Part shown: positions 1-7,441 of the stretch, one piece after another
How positions within the stretch are numbered: the first letter of the stretch is position 1
Layout: every line of letters begins with the position of its first letter
Origin: Nostoc sp. LEGE 12450
GTDB lineage: Bacteria; Cyanobacteriota; Cyanobacteriia; Cyanobacteriales; Nostocaceae
Assembly (NCBI RefSeq): GCF_015206895.1
Contig: NZ_JADEXU010000077.1
Span: 1-36,009, forward strand
Length of the DNA: 36,009 nt
Direction: 5' to 3'
Translations under genes and position numbers: made by a program
Notes under the pieces: generated by a model
The model's database searches: none
Told to the model about the DNA's origin: nothing
What the model saw: only the letters and a program-made list of their open reading frames with translations

Positions 1-41
1 CCCTGCTTCTTACCTATTCCCCAGTCCCTATTCCCTACTCC
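1..41. repeat. Degenerate heptanucleotide tandem repeat at the window edge
   Basis: The first 41 bases repeat variants of CCCTATT/CCCTACT up to the stop codon of the leftward ndhD gene. They resemble the short tandemly repeated repetitive sequences common between genes in Nostocaceae. The tract continues beyond the window on the left, so its full length is unknown. Confidence 0.7.
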
Positions 42-1547
42 CTAATCCTTAGCCCCCATTGCTTTCTCCAAGGACACTGCTACTACTACATTTTGGCTAT
101 TCACCATTGCTGTAATTGTTGGTTCAGTCCAGCGTGCTAACCAAGCGGGTTGAATGCCGAAAATCACAATCAGCACAGCTAAAATTGCAGCTGGGATGCG
201 ATCGCTCCAATACACACGTGGTAAGTTAGTAACTTGTGCAGACAAGCGGCCAAAAAAGGCCCGGTCAAGCAGTATTAGAAAGTAAACCGCAGTTAAGCCA
301 GTACCAAGCATTGATAGTAGGGTTTGCACTGGAAAAACTGCGAAACTGCCCCGAAAAATGATGAATTCGGAAATAAACCCGACCATTCCTGGTATCCCAG
401 CACTGGCCATAACTCCCAAAACCATTAGACTACCAATTACAGGCATACCCCGTTCTGGGTTCAGCAATCCTTGGAGAACATCTAAATCTCGGCTGCCGGC
501 TTTTTTATAAACAACTCCTACCAGCAAAAACAGCATGGCGGAAATTAAGCCGTGGCTAATCATCTGCATCACAGCACCTAAAACGCTTAATGGTGTAGCC
601 GCCGCCGTCGCTAACAGCACATAGCCCATGTGTCCAATGGAACTGTATGCTACCATTTTTTTCATATCGGTTTGAGCGATCGCACAGGATGCACCATACA
701 GTACACTCACCACTGCCCAAATCGCTAACCAAGGAGCCACATAAGCCCAAGCTTCTGGTAACAAATTCATACCAAACCGCAGTAAGCCGTAAGTTCCCAA
801 CTTCAACAACACCCCAGCCAACAACACGGAAATTGGTGTGGAAGCTTCAACGTGAGCATCTGGCAACCAAGTATGAAAGGGAACTAAGGGAATTTTAATC
901 CCGAAACCGATCAAAATCCCCGCAAGCAGTAAAAGCTGTGTGGCTAAGGGTAAAGTCGTAGCGTTTAAGGTTGCTAGTGCAAAGCTAGAGGAACCACTCA
1001 GCCAAACCATGCCTAGGAAACTTGCCAAAATCAAGATTCCCGAAACTGCGGTATAAATAAGAAATTTTGTAGCCGCATAACCCCGCTTTTCCCCACCCCA
1101 AATAGCTATCAACAGATATAGCGGAATTAATTCTAATTCGTAAAACAGGAAAAATAACAGTAAATCCTGTGCCAGAAATGCTCCAGTTACCCCAGCGCTC
1201 AATAATAGTATCAAAGAGTAATAAAATTTAGGGCGCTGTAGAGATTCATCACTACTGTAGATGGCAATAGAAGTTAACAGTCCATTCAAACCCAGCAGTG
1301 GCAAAGATAAACCATCAATTCCTAGGTTATAGTTTAAGCCTAAGACATCTATCCAAGGTACAGACTCAGCAAACTGTTGAGTGATTTCCCCTGGATGGAA
1401 CTGAATTGCTAGTACGATTGTCCACAAGAAAGCGATAATGGCAAAGACCAAAGCCACCCCACGGGCAAATTTCCCATTGATACCAGAGGGCGAGAAACCA
1501 ATTAAAGCTGCACCGATTAACGGCACTAGAATTAAAACACTAAGCAT
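42..1547 (-). CDS. ndhD4: NAD(P)H-quinone oxidoreductase (NDH-1) subunit NdhD, probably the NdhD4 type
   Basis: This 501-residue polytopic membrane protein belongs to the proton-pumping antiporter-like subunits of cyanobacterial NDH-1. It should sit in the thylakoid membrane as a distal membrane-arm subunit. Hydrophobic helices run through the whole length. The family motif around PFHTWLPDAHVEA, followed by a long helix with STPISVLLAG, lies near residues 220-245. It is the downstream partner of ndhF, 88 bp away in the same orientation, and the pair diverges from the carboxysome operon. In Anabaena PCC 7120 this neighbourhood carries ndhF4-ndhD4 followed by a CO2-hydration protein (CupB/ChpX). 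That partner would lie just left of position 1 and cannot be seen here. Assignment as the constitutive CO2-uptake paralogue (D4) rather than D3 rests on gene context, not on diagnostic residues. Confidence 0.88.
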   Translation of the reverse strand: MLSVLILVPLIGAALIGFSPSGINGKFARGVALVFAIIAFLWTIVLAIQFHPGEITQQFAESVPWIDVLGLNYNLGIDGLSLPLLGLNGLLTSIAIYSSDESLQRPKFYYSLILLLSAGVTGAFLAQDLLLFFLFYELELIPLYLLIAIWGGEKRGYAATKFLIYTAVSGILILASFLGMVWLSGSSSFALATLNATTLPLATQLLLLAGILIGFGIKIPLVPFHTWLPDAHVEASTPISVLLAGVLLKLGTYGLLRFGMNLLPEAWAYVAPWLAIWAVVSVLYGASCAIAQTDMKKMVAYSSIGHMGYVLLATAAATPLSVLGAVMQMISHGLISAMLFLLVGVVYKKAGSRDLDVLQGLLNPERGMPVIGSLMVLGVMASAGIPGMVGFISEFIIFRGSFAVFPVQTLLSMLGTGLTAVYFLILLDRAFFGRLSAQVTNLPRVYWSDRIPAAILAVLIVIFGIQPAWLARWTEPTITAMVNSQNVVVAVSLEKAMGAKD

Positions 1548-1556
1548 AAGCAGATA

Positions 1557-1625
1557 TGGAATGGGGAATGGGGAATGGGGAATGGGAAAAAACTCTTACC
1601 CAATCACAAATGACAAATGACCAAT
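1557..1625. repeat. Tandem repeats between ndhF and ndhD (GGGGAAT units, then ACAAATG units)
   Basis: About four copies of a 7-base GGGGAAT unit occupy roughly 1558-1586. They are followed by a second repeat type with ACAAATG/CCAATG units up to about 1628. Together they fill nearly all of the 88-bp spacer between ndhF and ndhD. They look like Nostoc-type short tandem repeats and show no hairpin followed by T-run that would act as a terminator, so ndhF and ndhD can still be co-transcribed. Confidence 0.75.
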
Positions 1626-1635
1626 GACAATATCT

Positions 1636-3492
1636 TTAAAAAGGCAATTTATCTAGTAAACCCGATGACCAGCCGATGAAGAAAACCAGGACGCTGACAA
1701 CTGCGAGGATGGTCAACATATAGCCCTGAGATTGCCCAGAAATGCTGTACTTTAAAGTTTGTCCGCCAAAAATTGTCGCAAACCCAACTAAGTTTACTAG
1801 ACCATCGACTAAATAGCGATCGCTCCAAGCAGAAATTTTAGATAGCAGTGCGACTGCACTCACCACCGTTACGCGATAAACTCGGTCAATATAAAAATCA
1901 TAACCTAATAAGTCTTGCACAAATCTCCACGCCAAAAATCTGGATCGTGACCAAGCTTTGTGCAGATAAACTGTAGAACCGATAACTACTCCCAGCACAG
2001 TAGAAGCAAACAACGCTAATGCTACATACCAATTAATACTTTCCCAATCTGGTAGTAAGTACCATTGCTGTAACATCAAAGGTAAAAGTAAGGTCAAGAC
2101 TGTGAGAGTTACCATCGGGAAGGCCATTTGCCAAGCAACTTCTGGCGTGCGTCGGGTCTTTTGTTGCGGTTTTCCCCAGAAGACTAATCTGAATACTCTA
2201 GTTAAGTTCAATGCTGTCAAGCAATTGACTAATAATAAAACCCCAATCACCCAAGGGCTAATATTTACGAAACCATCAGCCCATCCTAGCATTGCCCAGA
2301 AGCCTCCCAGTGGGAGCAGTGTTACCATCCCCGCCGAACCGACAATAAAGGCGGTGGTGGTGGCTGGCATCCGTGACCAAAGTCCGCCCATCTCTGTTAA
2401 GTCTTGGCTTTGGGTAGTTAAGATAACTGAACCGGAACTCATAAATAATAATGCTTTAGCGATCGCATGAGTTAACAGCAACATCAAGGCCACACCCCCT
2501 TGCTGTAAACCCACCGCCAAAAACACTAACCCCATGTATGCACTGGTGGAATGAGATAGCGATCGCTTAATGTCAATTTGAGCTATAGATACTAATGTTG
2601 CCCCAATTGCTGTCACCGTACCCATGATTACCAAAGCATTCAAGGCAACTGGCGACAGTGCTAACAATGGTTGAAATTTATACAGTAAATAAGCGCCACC
2701 AGCGACTACCAGTGAGTTTCGCATTACCGAAGCAGGATTGGGCCCTTCCATCGCTTCATCTAACCATAGGTGCAGTGGAAATTGGGCACATTTCCCAGCC
2801 GGCCCAGCAATTAACGCCAAACCCAGCAATGTTGATGTCACTGGGCTTAAATTAGCTGTTTGCGCCCACTCATATAAATCCGAAAAGTTCAAACTGCCGG
2901 CTAAGTTGGAAAGTGTCACCGTAGCCATCAGCAGCAACAAGTCTCCTACCCGTTTAGTCCAAAACGCATCTCGCGCCGCCGTCACTACTAGCGGTTGAGC
3001 ATACCAGAATCCCACTAGCAAGTAAGTCGAAAGTGTCAGAACTTCCAAAAGGGCATAGCTGAGAAATAAAGAATCGCTGATTGCTAGACCAGTCAACGCT
3101 GCTTCAAAAAATCCTAGCAACGCAAAAAAACGCGCCAGCGACCAGTCCTTTTCCATGTAACCCAGAGCATAAACTTGTGCCAGTAAGCTTAAACCTGTAA
3201 TTAAAACTGTTGCCCCAATACTGACTGCTGAGAGTTCCAAGGTAAAGGATAAGTCTAAATCAGCAGCTTTGAACCACGGCACCAGTAACTTTTCTGGTTC
3301 TCTATCCCAGATATTTTTAAATACAAATAGACTATGGACAAAAGCCACAACAGTTGTCAACAAGTTTATGTATGCCGCAGGTCTTGGCCCTGTTCGCTGA
3401 ATTATTCCTATTCCCCAGGGCAATGTCAAAACTGCGCCTAATAAGCTATATAAAGGCACAAACCAACTTGTTGAAAATAGAAATTGATCCAT
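1636..3492 (-). CDS. ndhF4: NAD(P)H-quinone oxidoreductase (NDH-1) subunit NdhF, probably the NdhF4 type
   Basis: This 618-residue polytopic protein is an NDH-1 membrane-arm antiporter-like subunit. It resembles NuoL/NdhF but is of the shorter length seen in the CO2-uptake forms NdhF3/NdhF4. The core proton-translocation segment contains CAQFPLHLWLDEAMEGPNPA, near residues 236-255, and transmembrane helices cover the rest. The ATG at 3492 is preceded by a weak AAGG-type ribosome site. The gene starts a leftward unit with ndhD and faces the ccm operon across a 659-bp region. Known biology: NdhD4/NdhF4 join CupB to form the NDH-1 variant that hydrates CO2 to bicarbonate at the thylakoid. Here the '4' label is inferred from the adjacent ccm genes and is less certain than the family assignment. 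Confidence 0.88.
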   Translation of the reverse strand: MDQFLFSTSWFVPLYSLLGAVLTLPWGIGIIQRTGPRPAAYINLLTTVVAFVHSLFVFKNIWDREPEKLLVPWFKAADLDLSFTLELSAVSIGATVLITGLSLLAQVYALGYMEKDWSLARFFALLGFFEAALTGLAISDSLFLSYALLEVLTLSTYLLVGFWYAQPLVVTAARDAFWTKRVGDLLLLMATVTLSNLAGSLNFSDLYEWAQTANLSPVTSTLLGLALIAGPAGKCAQFPLHLWLDEAMEGPNPASVMRNSLVVAGGAYLLYKFQPLLALSPVALNALVIMGTVTAIGATLVSIAQIDIKRSLSHSTSAYMGLVFLAVGLQQGGVALMLLLTHAIAKALLFMSSGSVILTTQSQDLTEMGGLWSRMPATTTAFIVGSAGMVTLLPLGGFWAMLGWADGFVNISPWVIGVLLLVNCLTALNLTRVFRLVFWGKPQQKTRRTPEVAWQMAFPMVTLTVLTLLLPLMLQQWYLLPDWESINWYVALALFASTVLGVVIGSTVYLHKAWSRSRFLAWRFVQDLLGYDFYIDRVYRVTVVSAVALLSKISAWSDRYLVDGLVNLVGFATIFGGQTLKYSISGQSQGYMLTILAVVSVLVFFIGWSSGLLDKLPF

Positions 3493-4151
3493 TTAAATTT
3501 ACCTTTATGACTCAGCCTTTATTTTAAAAAATCTTTCAGACAATTATTTATTTAAAAAAATAAATCTAGTAAAACACCAACATTTTTTTACTATTGTTTA
3601 AACTCAATTATCCAAAGTATTTTTACTTTATTTTCCCCTACTAAACTTTGATAAAATATAACTTTACATACGCAAAAGCATTTACTTGCCTTAACCTCAC
3701 CTCTGTTTTTACAATAGTATTTCTACTTTGAGCAGAGTAATTTATACGATATATTTGAAAAGATTATATACTTTTCACCTAGTCGTTGTACATCCAGCAA
3801 AATTTCAGGAAAGATAGATACAGCAAAAGATACAGCCGCCGCTCTTCCCTCGCCAGATAGAATTAGCCTTGGTTATGAATATCGTTTTGTAAATGTGATA
3901 AAGAAATTATAAAGCATAAGTGGCTGCTCAAGTAATTCAGTAAACTTTAATTGCTCAAAAGCCTAGATAAATATTTGTTAAGTTTTTTAAAACTTTCTTA
4001 TCATAAACTATTATAGTAATTTATATTGCCAGGAACGCCAAGCTTTCCTATGCTTAATTTGGAAGTGTTTTCTTAGCTATAAGATCAGGCTCTCCCCGTC
4101 AAAAAATTCAGACGACAGTACAGATTGCATTAATTTTGTAGGAGTTCTGCG
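3493..4151. promoter_or_regulatory. AT-rich divergent intergenic region between ndhF and ccmK (two promoters expected)
   Basis: These 659 bases separate divergent ndhF and ccmK and hold no convincing ORF. The region is strongly AT-rich and contains A/T runs. It must carry promoters for both units. At its right end an AGGAG ribosome site (4140-4144) lies 7 bases before the ccmK ATG. I searched by eye for the TCAATG-N10-ATCAAT motif reported for NdhR-type regulators and did not find a clean copy. LysR-type sites (T-N11-A) are too degenerate to call reliably. Confidence 0.6.
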
Positions 4152-4460
4152 ATGCCAATTGCAGTTGGAATGATTGAAACGAAAGGCTTTCCAGCAGTTG
4201 TGGAAGCTGCTGATGCGATGGTGAAAGCCGCCCGTGTCACCTTAGTAGGGTATGAAAAAATTGGTAGCGCTCGCGTCACCGTGATAGTTCGGGGAGATGT
4301 ATCGGAAGTGCAAGCTTCTGTAGCTGCTGGGGTTGAAGCCGCGAAAAGAGTTTTTGGTGGTGAAGTGTTGTCCACTCACATCATTGCTCGTCCTCACGAG
4401 AACCTGGAATACGTCTTGCCGATTCGTTACACAGAAGCTGTGGAACAGTTCCGTACCTAA
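4152..4460 (+). CDS. ccmK2: Carboxysome shell hexamer protein CcmK (first copy, CcmK2-like)
   Basis: This 102-residue protein is a single bacterial microcompartment (BMC) domain that forms the hexameric tiles of the beta-carboxysome facets. It begins with MPIAVGMIETKGFP and carries the pore loop KIGSARVT near residues 37-44 and the RPHENLEYVLPI strand near the C-terminus. An AGGAG site lies 7 bases upstream of the ATG. It leads the operon ccmK-ccmK-ccmL-ccmM-ccmN-ccmO. The first 90 or so residues are nearly identical to the next gene, with the main difference in the C-terminal tail. The name CcmK2 follows its short length and first position, as in Synechocystis; the K1/K2 labels are conventional. 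Confidence 0.93.
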   Translation: MPIAVGMIETKGFPAVVEAADAMVKAARVTLVGYEKIGSARVTVIVRGDVSEVQASVAAGVEAAKRVFGGEVLSTHIIARPHENLEYVLPIRYTEAVEQFRT

Positions 4461-4550
4461 AAGCTGTTTAAAAAAAGTAATTAACGCTCTTTGCTTTTTT
4501 GAGCATCACTTTTGTTCAAGTCTAAAAACTTTAAATAGGGATTAAAACTA

Positions 4551-4895
4551 ATGTCAATTGCAGTGGGAATGGTTGAAACGCTGGGCTTTCCAGCAGTAGT
4601 GGAAGCTGCTGATGCGATGGTGAAAGCTGCTCGTGTAACTCTAGTCGGCTATGAAAAAATCGGTAGTGGTCGAGTTACCGTAATTGTCCGGGGTGACGTT
4701 TCGGAAGTACAAGCTTCTGTAGCCGCAGGTGTTGAATCAGTTAAGCGAGTCAATGGTGGACAAGTGCTGTCTACTCACATCATTGCTCGTCCTCACGAAA
4801 ACTTGGAATACGTCCTACCAATTCGTTATACAGAAGACGTAGAGCAATTCCGGGAAAATGTGAACGCAATTCGTCCTTTCGGTAGAAGACCGTAA
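4551..4895 (+). CDS. ccmK1: Carboxysome shell hexamer protein CcmK (second copy, CcmK1-like)
   Basis: This 114-residue BMC-domain protein is the second hexameric shell tile of the operon, 90 bp after the first copy. It has the pore loop KIGSGRVT and a longer C-terminal tail ending in RPFGRRP that the upstream paralogue lacks. It differs from that paralogue at only a few positions in the first 90 residues, including the pore loop (G for A after KIGS). High DNA similarity over this region suggests a duplication that is recent or kept alike by gene conversion. It is 6 bp from ccmL, consistent with co-translation. The two CcmK proteins probably mix or tile together in the facets. Confidence 0.93.
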   Translation: MSIAVGMVETLGFPAVVEAADAMVKAARVTLVGYEKIGSGRVTVIVRGDVSEVQASVAAGVESVKRVNGGQVLSTHIIARPHENLEYVLPIRYTEDVEQFRENVNAIRPFGRRP

Positions 4896-4901
4896 TTTTT
4901 A

Positions 4902-5204
4902 ATGCAAGTCGCTAAAGTTCGCGGCACAGTAGTTAGCACCCAAAAAGATCCAAGTCTCAGAGGTGTGAAACTACTGTTGTTACAATTTGTAGATGAAGAC
5001 GGAAACATCCTCCCACAATATGAGGTAGCAGCAGATAGTGTGGGAGCAGGTGTAGATGAGTGGGTACTTGTCAGTCGTGGCAGTGTAGCTCGTCAAGTTA
5101 TTGGCAACGAACAGCGACCACTAGATGCAGTGGTAGTGGCGATCATAGATACAATTTATGTTGAAGATCGCATGATTTACAGCAAAAAAGATCAATATCG
5201 ATAG
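4902..5204 (+). CDS. ccmL: Carboxysome shell vertex pentamer protein CcmL
   Basis: This 100-residue member of the CcmL/EutN family forms pentamers that cap the vertices of the icosahedral carboxysome. It has the usual N-terminal MQVAKVRGTVVST, the central strand region with VGAGVDEWVLVSRGSVAR, and the C-terminal DAVVVAIIDTI. Length matches the family (about 100 residues). The ATG is 6 bp after the ccmK1 stop, so translation is probably coupled. It is followed by an 84-bp spacer with tandem repeats before ccmM. Confidence 0.95.
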   Translation: MQVAKVRGTVVSTQKDPSLRGVKLLLLQFVDEDGNILPQYEVAADSVGAGVDEWVLVSRGSVARQVIGNEQRPLDAVVVAIIDTIYVEDRMIYSKKDQYR

Positions 5205-5272
5205 TCATTGGTCATTAGTCATTGGTCATTAGTGAATAACAAAGGACAAATGACAAAGGACAAATGACAATA
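5205..5272. repeat. Tandem repeats inside the ccm operon, between ccmL and ccmM
   Basis: Alternating TCATTGG and TCATTAG heptamers, followed by two copies of an AAAGGACAAATGAC unit, occupy the spacer between ccmL and ccmM. They end just before the ccmM ribosome site TAGGAGGA. Similar TCATTGG/TCATTAG arrays occur at 31021-31052 and, in the complementary sense, near 25682-25710. No termination hairpin is evident. Confidence 0.8.
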
Positions 5273-5288
5273 TAGGAGGAATCTCGCA

Positions 5289-7292
5289 ATGGCAGTCCGC
5301 AGCACGGCAGCACCCCCAACTCCGTGGTCAAGGAATTTAGCTGAACCCGACATCCATCAAACTGCTTTTGTACATTCATTCTCCAATCTAATTGGGGATG
5401 TAAGAATAGGTGCAAATGTAATCGTTGCTCCGGGGACTACGATTAGAGCGGATGAAGGCACACCTTTTTATCTTGGTGAAAACACTAATATTCAAGATGG
5501 TGTGGTCATTCATGGGTTAGAGCAAGGTCGAGTAATTGGCGATGACCAAGAGAAATACTCGGTATGGGTAGGTAAAAATGCTTGCATTACCCACATGGCT
5601 CTAATTCACGGGCCAGCTTATGTAGGCGATAATTCCTTCATTGGCTTTCGCTCTACAGTGTTTAATGCCAGGGTAGGTGCAGGTTGCATCGTGATGATGC
5701 ACGCTTTGATTCAAGACGTAGAAATTCCCGCAGGTAAATATGTACCTTCGGGAGCGGTAATTACTAGCCAGCAGCAAGCTGACCGCTTGCCAGATGTGCA
5801 AGATCAAGATAAGGAATTTGCTCATCATGTGGTTGGGATTAATCAGGCGCTACGAGCTGGTTATCTTTGTGCTGCGGATAGCAAATGTATAGCACCCATT
5901 CGGGATGAGAACGCTAAATCTTATACAGGTAATGGTATTACTGTTTTAGAGTTGGAAAGGAGTAGTGAAGTGGCGAGCAATAGCTTGGGTGCAGAAACAA
6001 TAGAGCAGTTGCGCTATCTATTGGAACAAGGGTATAAGATTGGTACAGAACACGTAGACCAGAGACGGTTTCGCACGGGTTCTTGGACAAGTTGCCAACC
6101 AATTGAACCGAGATCCATCGGTGAAGCGATCGCAGCATTAGAAAGCTGTGTAAGTGACCATAGCGGCGAATATGTCCGCCTGTTTGGTATTGACAAAGAT
6201 AGACGACGTGTGTTAGAGAGCATCATCCAACGGCCGGATGGTGATTTTAAACCAGCTACCAATTTTAAGGCTCCGGCTAGTAGTCATAGCAATGGCAGCT
6301 ACAGCAGTAATGGTAATGGTAATGGGAACGGCTCTAGCAGTGGCAAAGTCAATGGCGAAACTGTAGAGCAAATCCGCCAACTTTTGGCAGGTGGTTACAA
6401 AATTGGCATGGAACACGTAGACGAGCGCCGTTTCCGTACTGGTTCCTGGACTAGCTGCAAGCCAATTGAAGCAACTTCCATAAATCAAGTAATTTCCGGC
6501 TTGGAAGAATGTATAGAAAGCCATCAAGGTGAGTATGTGCGTTTAATCGGCATTGATACCAAAGCCAAACGGCGGGTATTAGAAACAATTATCCAACGTC
6601 CAAATGGTCAAGTAGGCTCCTCTGGTAGTCAGAAATCATCATTTACTAGCAGTGGAAGCTCTGGAAGTGCTACGGCAACAGCTACCAGTAACCATTTAAG
6701 TACAGAAGTTGTAGACCAACTCCGGCAATTATTGGCTGGTGGGTATAAGGTTAGCCTTGAACACGTAGACGAACGACGGTTCCGTACAGGTTCTTGGACT
6801 AGTACCGGTCAAATTCAAGCCTCCTCAGAAAGAGAAGCGATCGCAGCTATAGAAGGACACCTTGGTGAATACCAAGGGGAATATGTGCGCTTAATTGGTA
6901 TTGACCCCAAAGCCAAGCGTCGGGTATTAGAAACAATTATCCAACGTCCAAATGGTCAAGTAGCCTCCTCTGGCAGTCAAAAATCATTTACTAACAGTGC
7001 ACCTTCTGCTACAGCAACAGCTACCAGTACCCGCTTGAGTAGTGAAGTTGTAGACCAACTCCGACAATTATTGGCTGGCGGGTCTAAAATTAGCCTTGAA
7101 CACGTAGACCAACGGCGTTTCCGTACTGGTTCTTGGACTAGTACCGGTCAGATTCAAGCCTCCTCAGAAAGAGAAGCGATCGCAGCCGTAGAAGGACACC
7201 TTGGCGAATACCAAGGAGAATATGTGCGCTTAATTGGTATTGACCCCAAAGCCAAGCGTCGGGTATTAGAAACGATCATCCAACGTCCATAA
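5289..7292 (+). CDS. ccmM: Carboxysome assembly protein CcmM: gamma-carbonic anhydrase domain plus four Rubisco-binding SSUL domains
   Basis: This 667-residue scaffold organises Rubisco inside the carboxysome. Residues 1-210 form a left-handed beta-helix gamma-carbonic anhydrase domain. His75, His102 and His107 match the zinc ligands, and Cys194/Cys200 match the disulfide needed for activity in the Thermosynechococcus enzyme, so this domain is predicted to be active. Four SSUL repeats follow at about 235-316, 357-438, 471-554 and 584-667, joined by Ser/Gly/Asn/Thr-rich linkers. Repeats 1 and 2 each have a cysteine pair 18 residues apart (269/287 and 390/408), as in the redox-sensitive SSUL of Synechococcus; repeats 3 and 4 have none and differ at only 5 of 84 positions. 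A strong TAGGAGGA site precedes the ATG. An internal start at codon 228 is listed separately. Confidence 0.96.
   Translation: MAVRSTAAPPTPWSRNLAEPDIHQTAFVHSFSNLIGDVRIGANVIVAPGTTIRADEGTPFYLGENTNIQDGVVIHGLEQGRVIGDDQEKYSVWVGKNACITHMALIHGPAYVGDNSFIGFRSTVFNARVGAGCIVMMHALIQDVEIPAGKYVPSGAVITSQQQADRLPDVQDQDKEFAHHVVGINQALRAGYLCAADSKCIAPIRDENAKSYTGNGITVLELERSSEVASNSLGAETIEQLRYLLEQGYKIGTEHVDQRRFRTGSWTSCQPIEPRSIGEAIAALESCVSDHSGEYVRLFGIDKDRRRVLESIIQRPDGDFKPATNFKAPASSHSNGSYSSNGNGNGNGSSSGKVNGETVEQIRQLLAGGYKIGMEHVDERRFRTGSWTSCKPIEATSINQVISGLEECIESHQGEYVRLIGIDTKAKRRVLETIIQRPNGQVGSSGSQKSSFTSSGSSGSATATATSNHLSTEVVDQLRQLLAGGYKVSLEHVDERRFRTGSWTSTGQIQASSEREAIAAIEGHLGEYQGEYVRLIGIDPKAKRRVLETIIQRPNGQVASSGSQKSFTNSAPSATATATSTRLSSEVVDQLRQLLAGGSKISLEHVDQRRFRTGSWTSTGQIQASSEREAIAAVEGHLGEYQGEYVRLIGIDPKAKRRVLETIIQRP
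5956..5972 (+). promoter_or_regulatory. Internal ribosome binding site and GTG start for the short CcmM isoform
   Basis: AAAGGAG at 5956-5962 lies 7 bases before an in-frame GTG at 5970-5972, which is codon 228 of ccmM, directly before the first SSUL domain. Initiation here would give a 440-residue protein with all four SSUL domains and no carbonic anhydrase domain. This corresponds to the M35 form made by internal initiation in Synechococcus elongatus PCC 7942. The site is seen directly; its use is inferred. Confidence 0.75.
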
Positions 7293-7311
7293 CAGTGAGT
7301 GAGGAGTAGGT

Positions 7312-7331
7312 AGACGCGATTAATCGCGTCT
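7312..7331. repeat. Perfect 20-bp palindrome between ccmM and ccmN
   Basis: The sequence reads AGACGCGATTAATCGCGTCT, its own reverse complement. It lies 20 bases after the ccmM stop in a 149-bp spacer that also contains a short CTCCC/GGGAG inverted repeat (about 7379-7395). It looks like a dispersed Nostoc palindrome rather than a terminator, since no T-run follows. Confidence 0.75.
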
Positions 7332-7441
7332 GTACGGGAGTAGAGAATAGGAAATTTTAATATCCACCACTTACTACTCCCTAGAACCGGGAGTAGGTAA
7401 TTTTAATATTCCCCATTCCGGCTTCCGAGGTTAAAATTTCC

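Noticed and set aside
2102..2470. 122-codon ORF antisense to ndhF
   Set aside because: It is a shadow of the ndhF coding sequence with no independent motif or ribosome site.
4461..4550. Possible terminator between the two ccmK genes (AAAAGC and GCTTTTTT words)
   Set aside because: The potential stem is weak and interrupted. I see no stable hairpin that would uncouple the genes.
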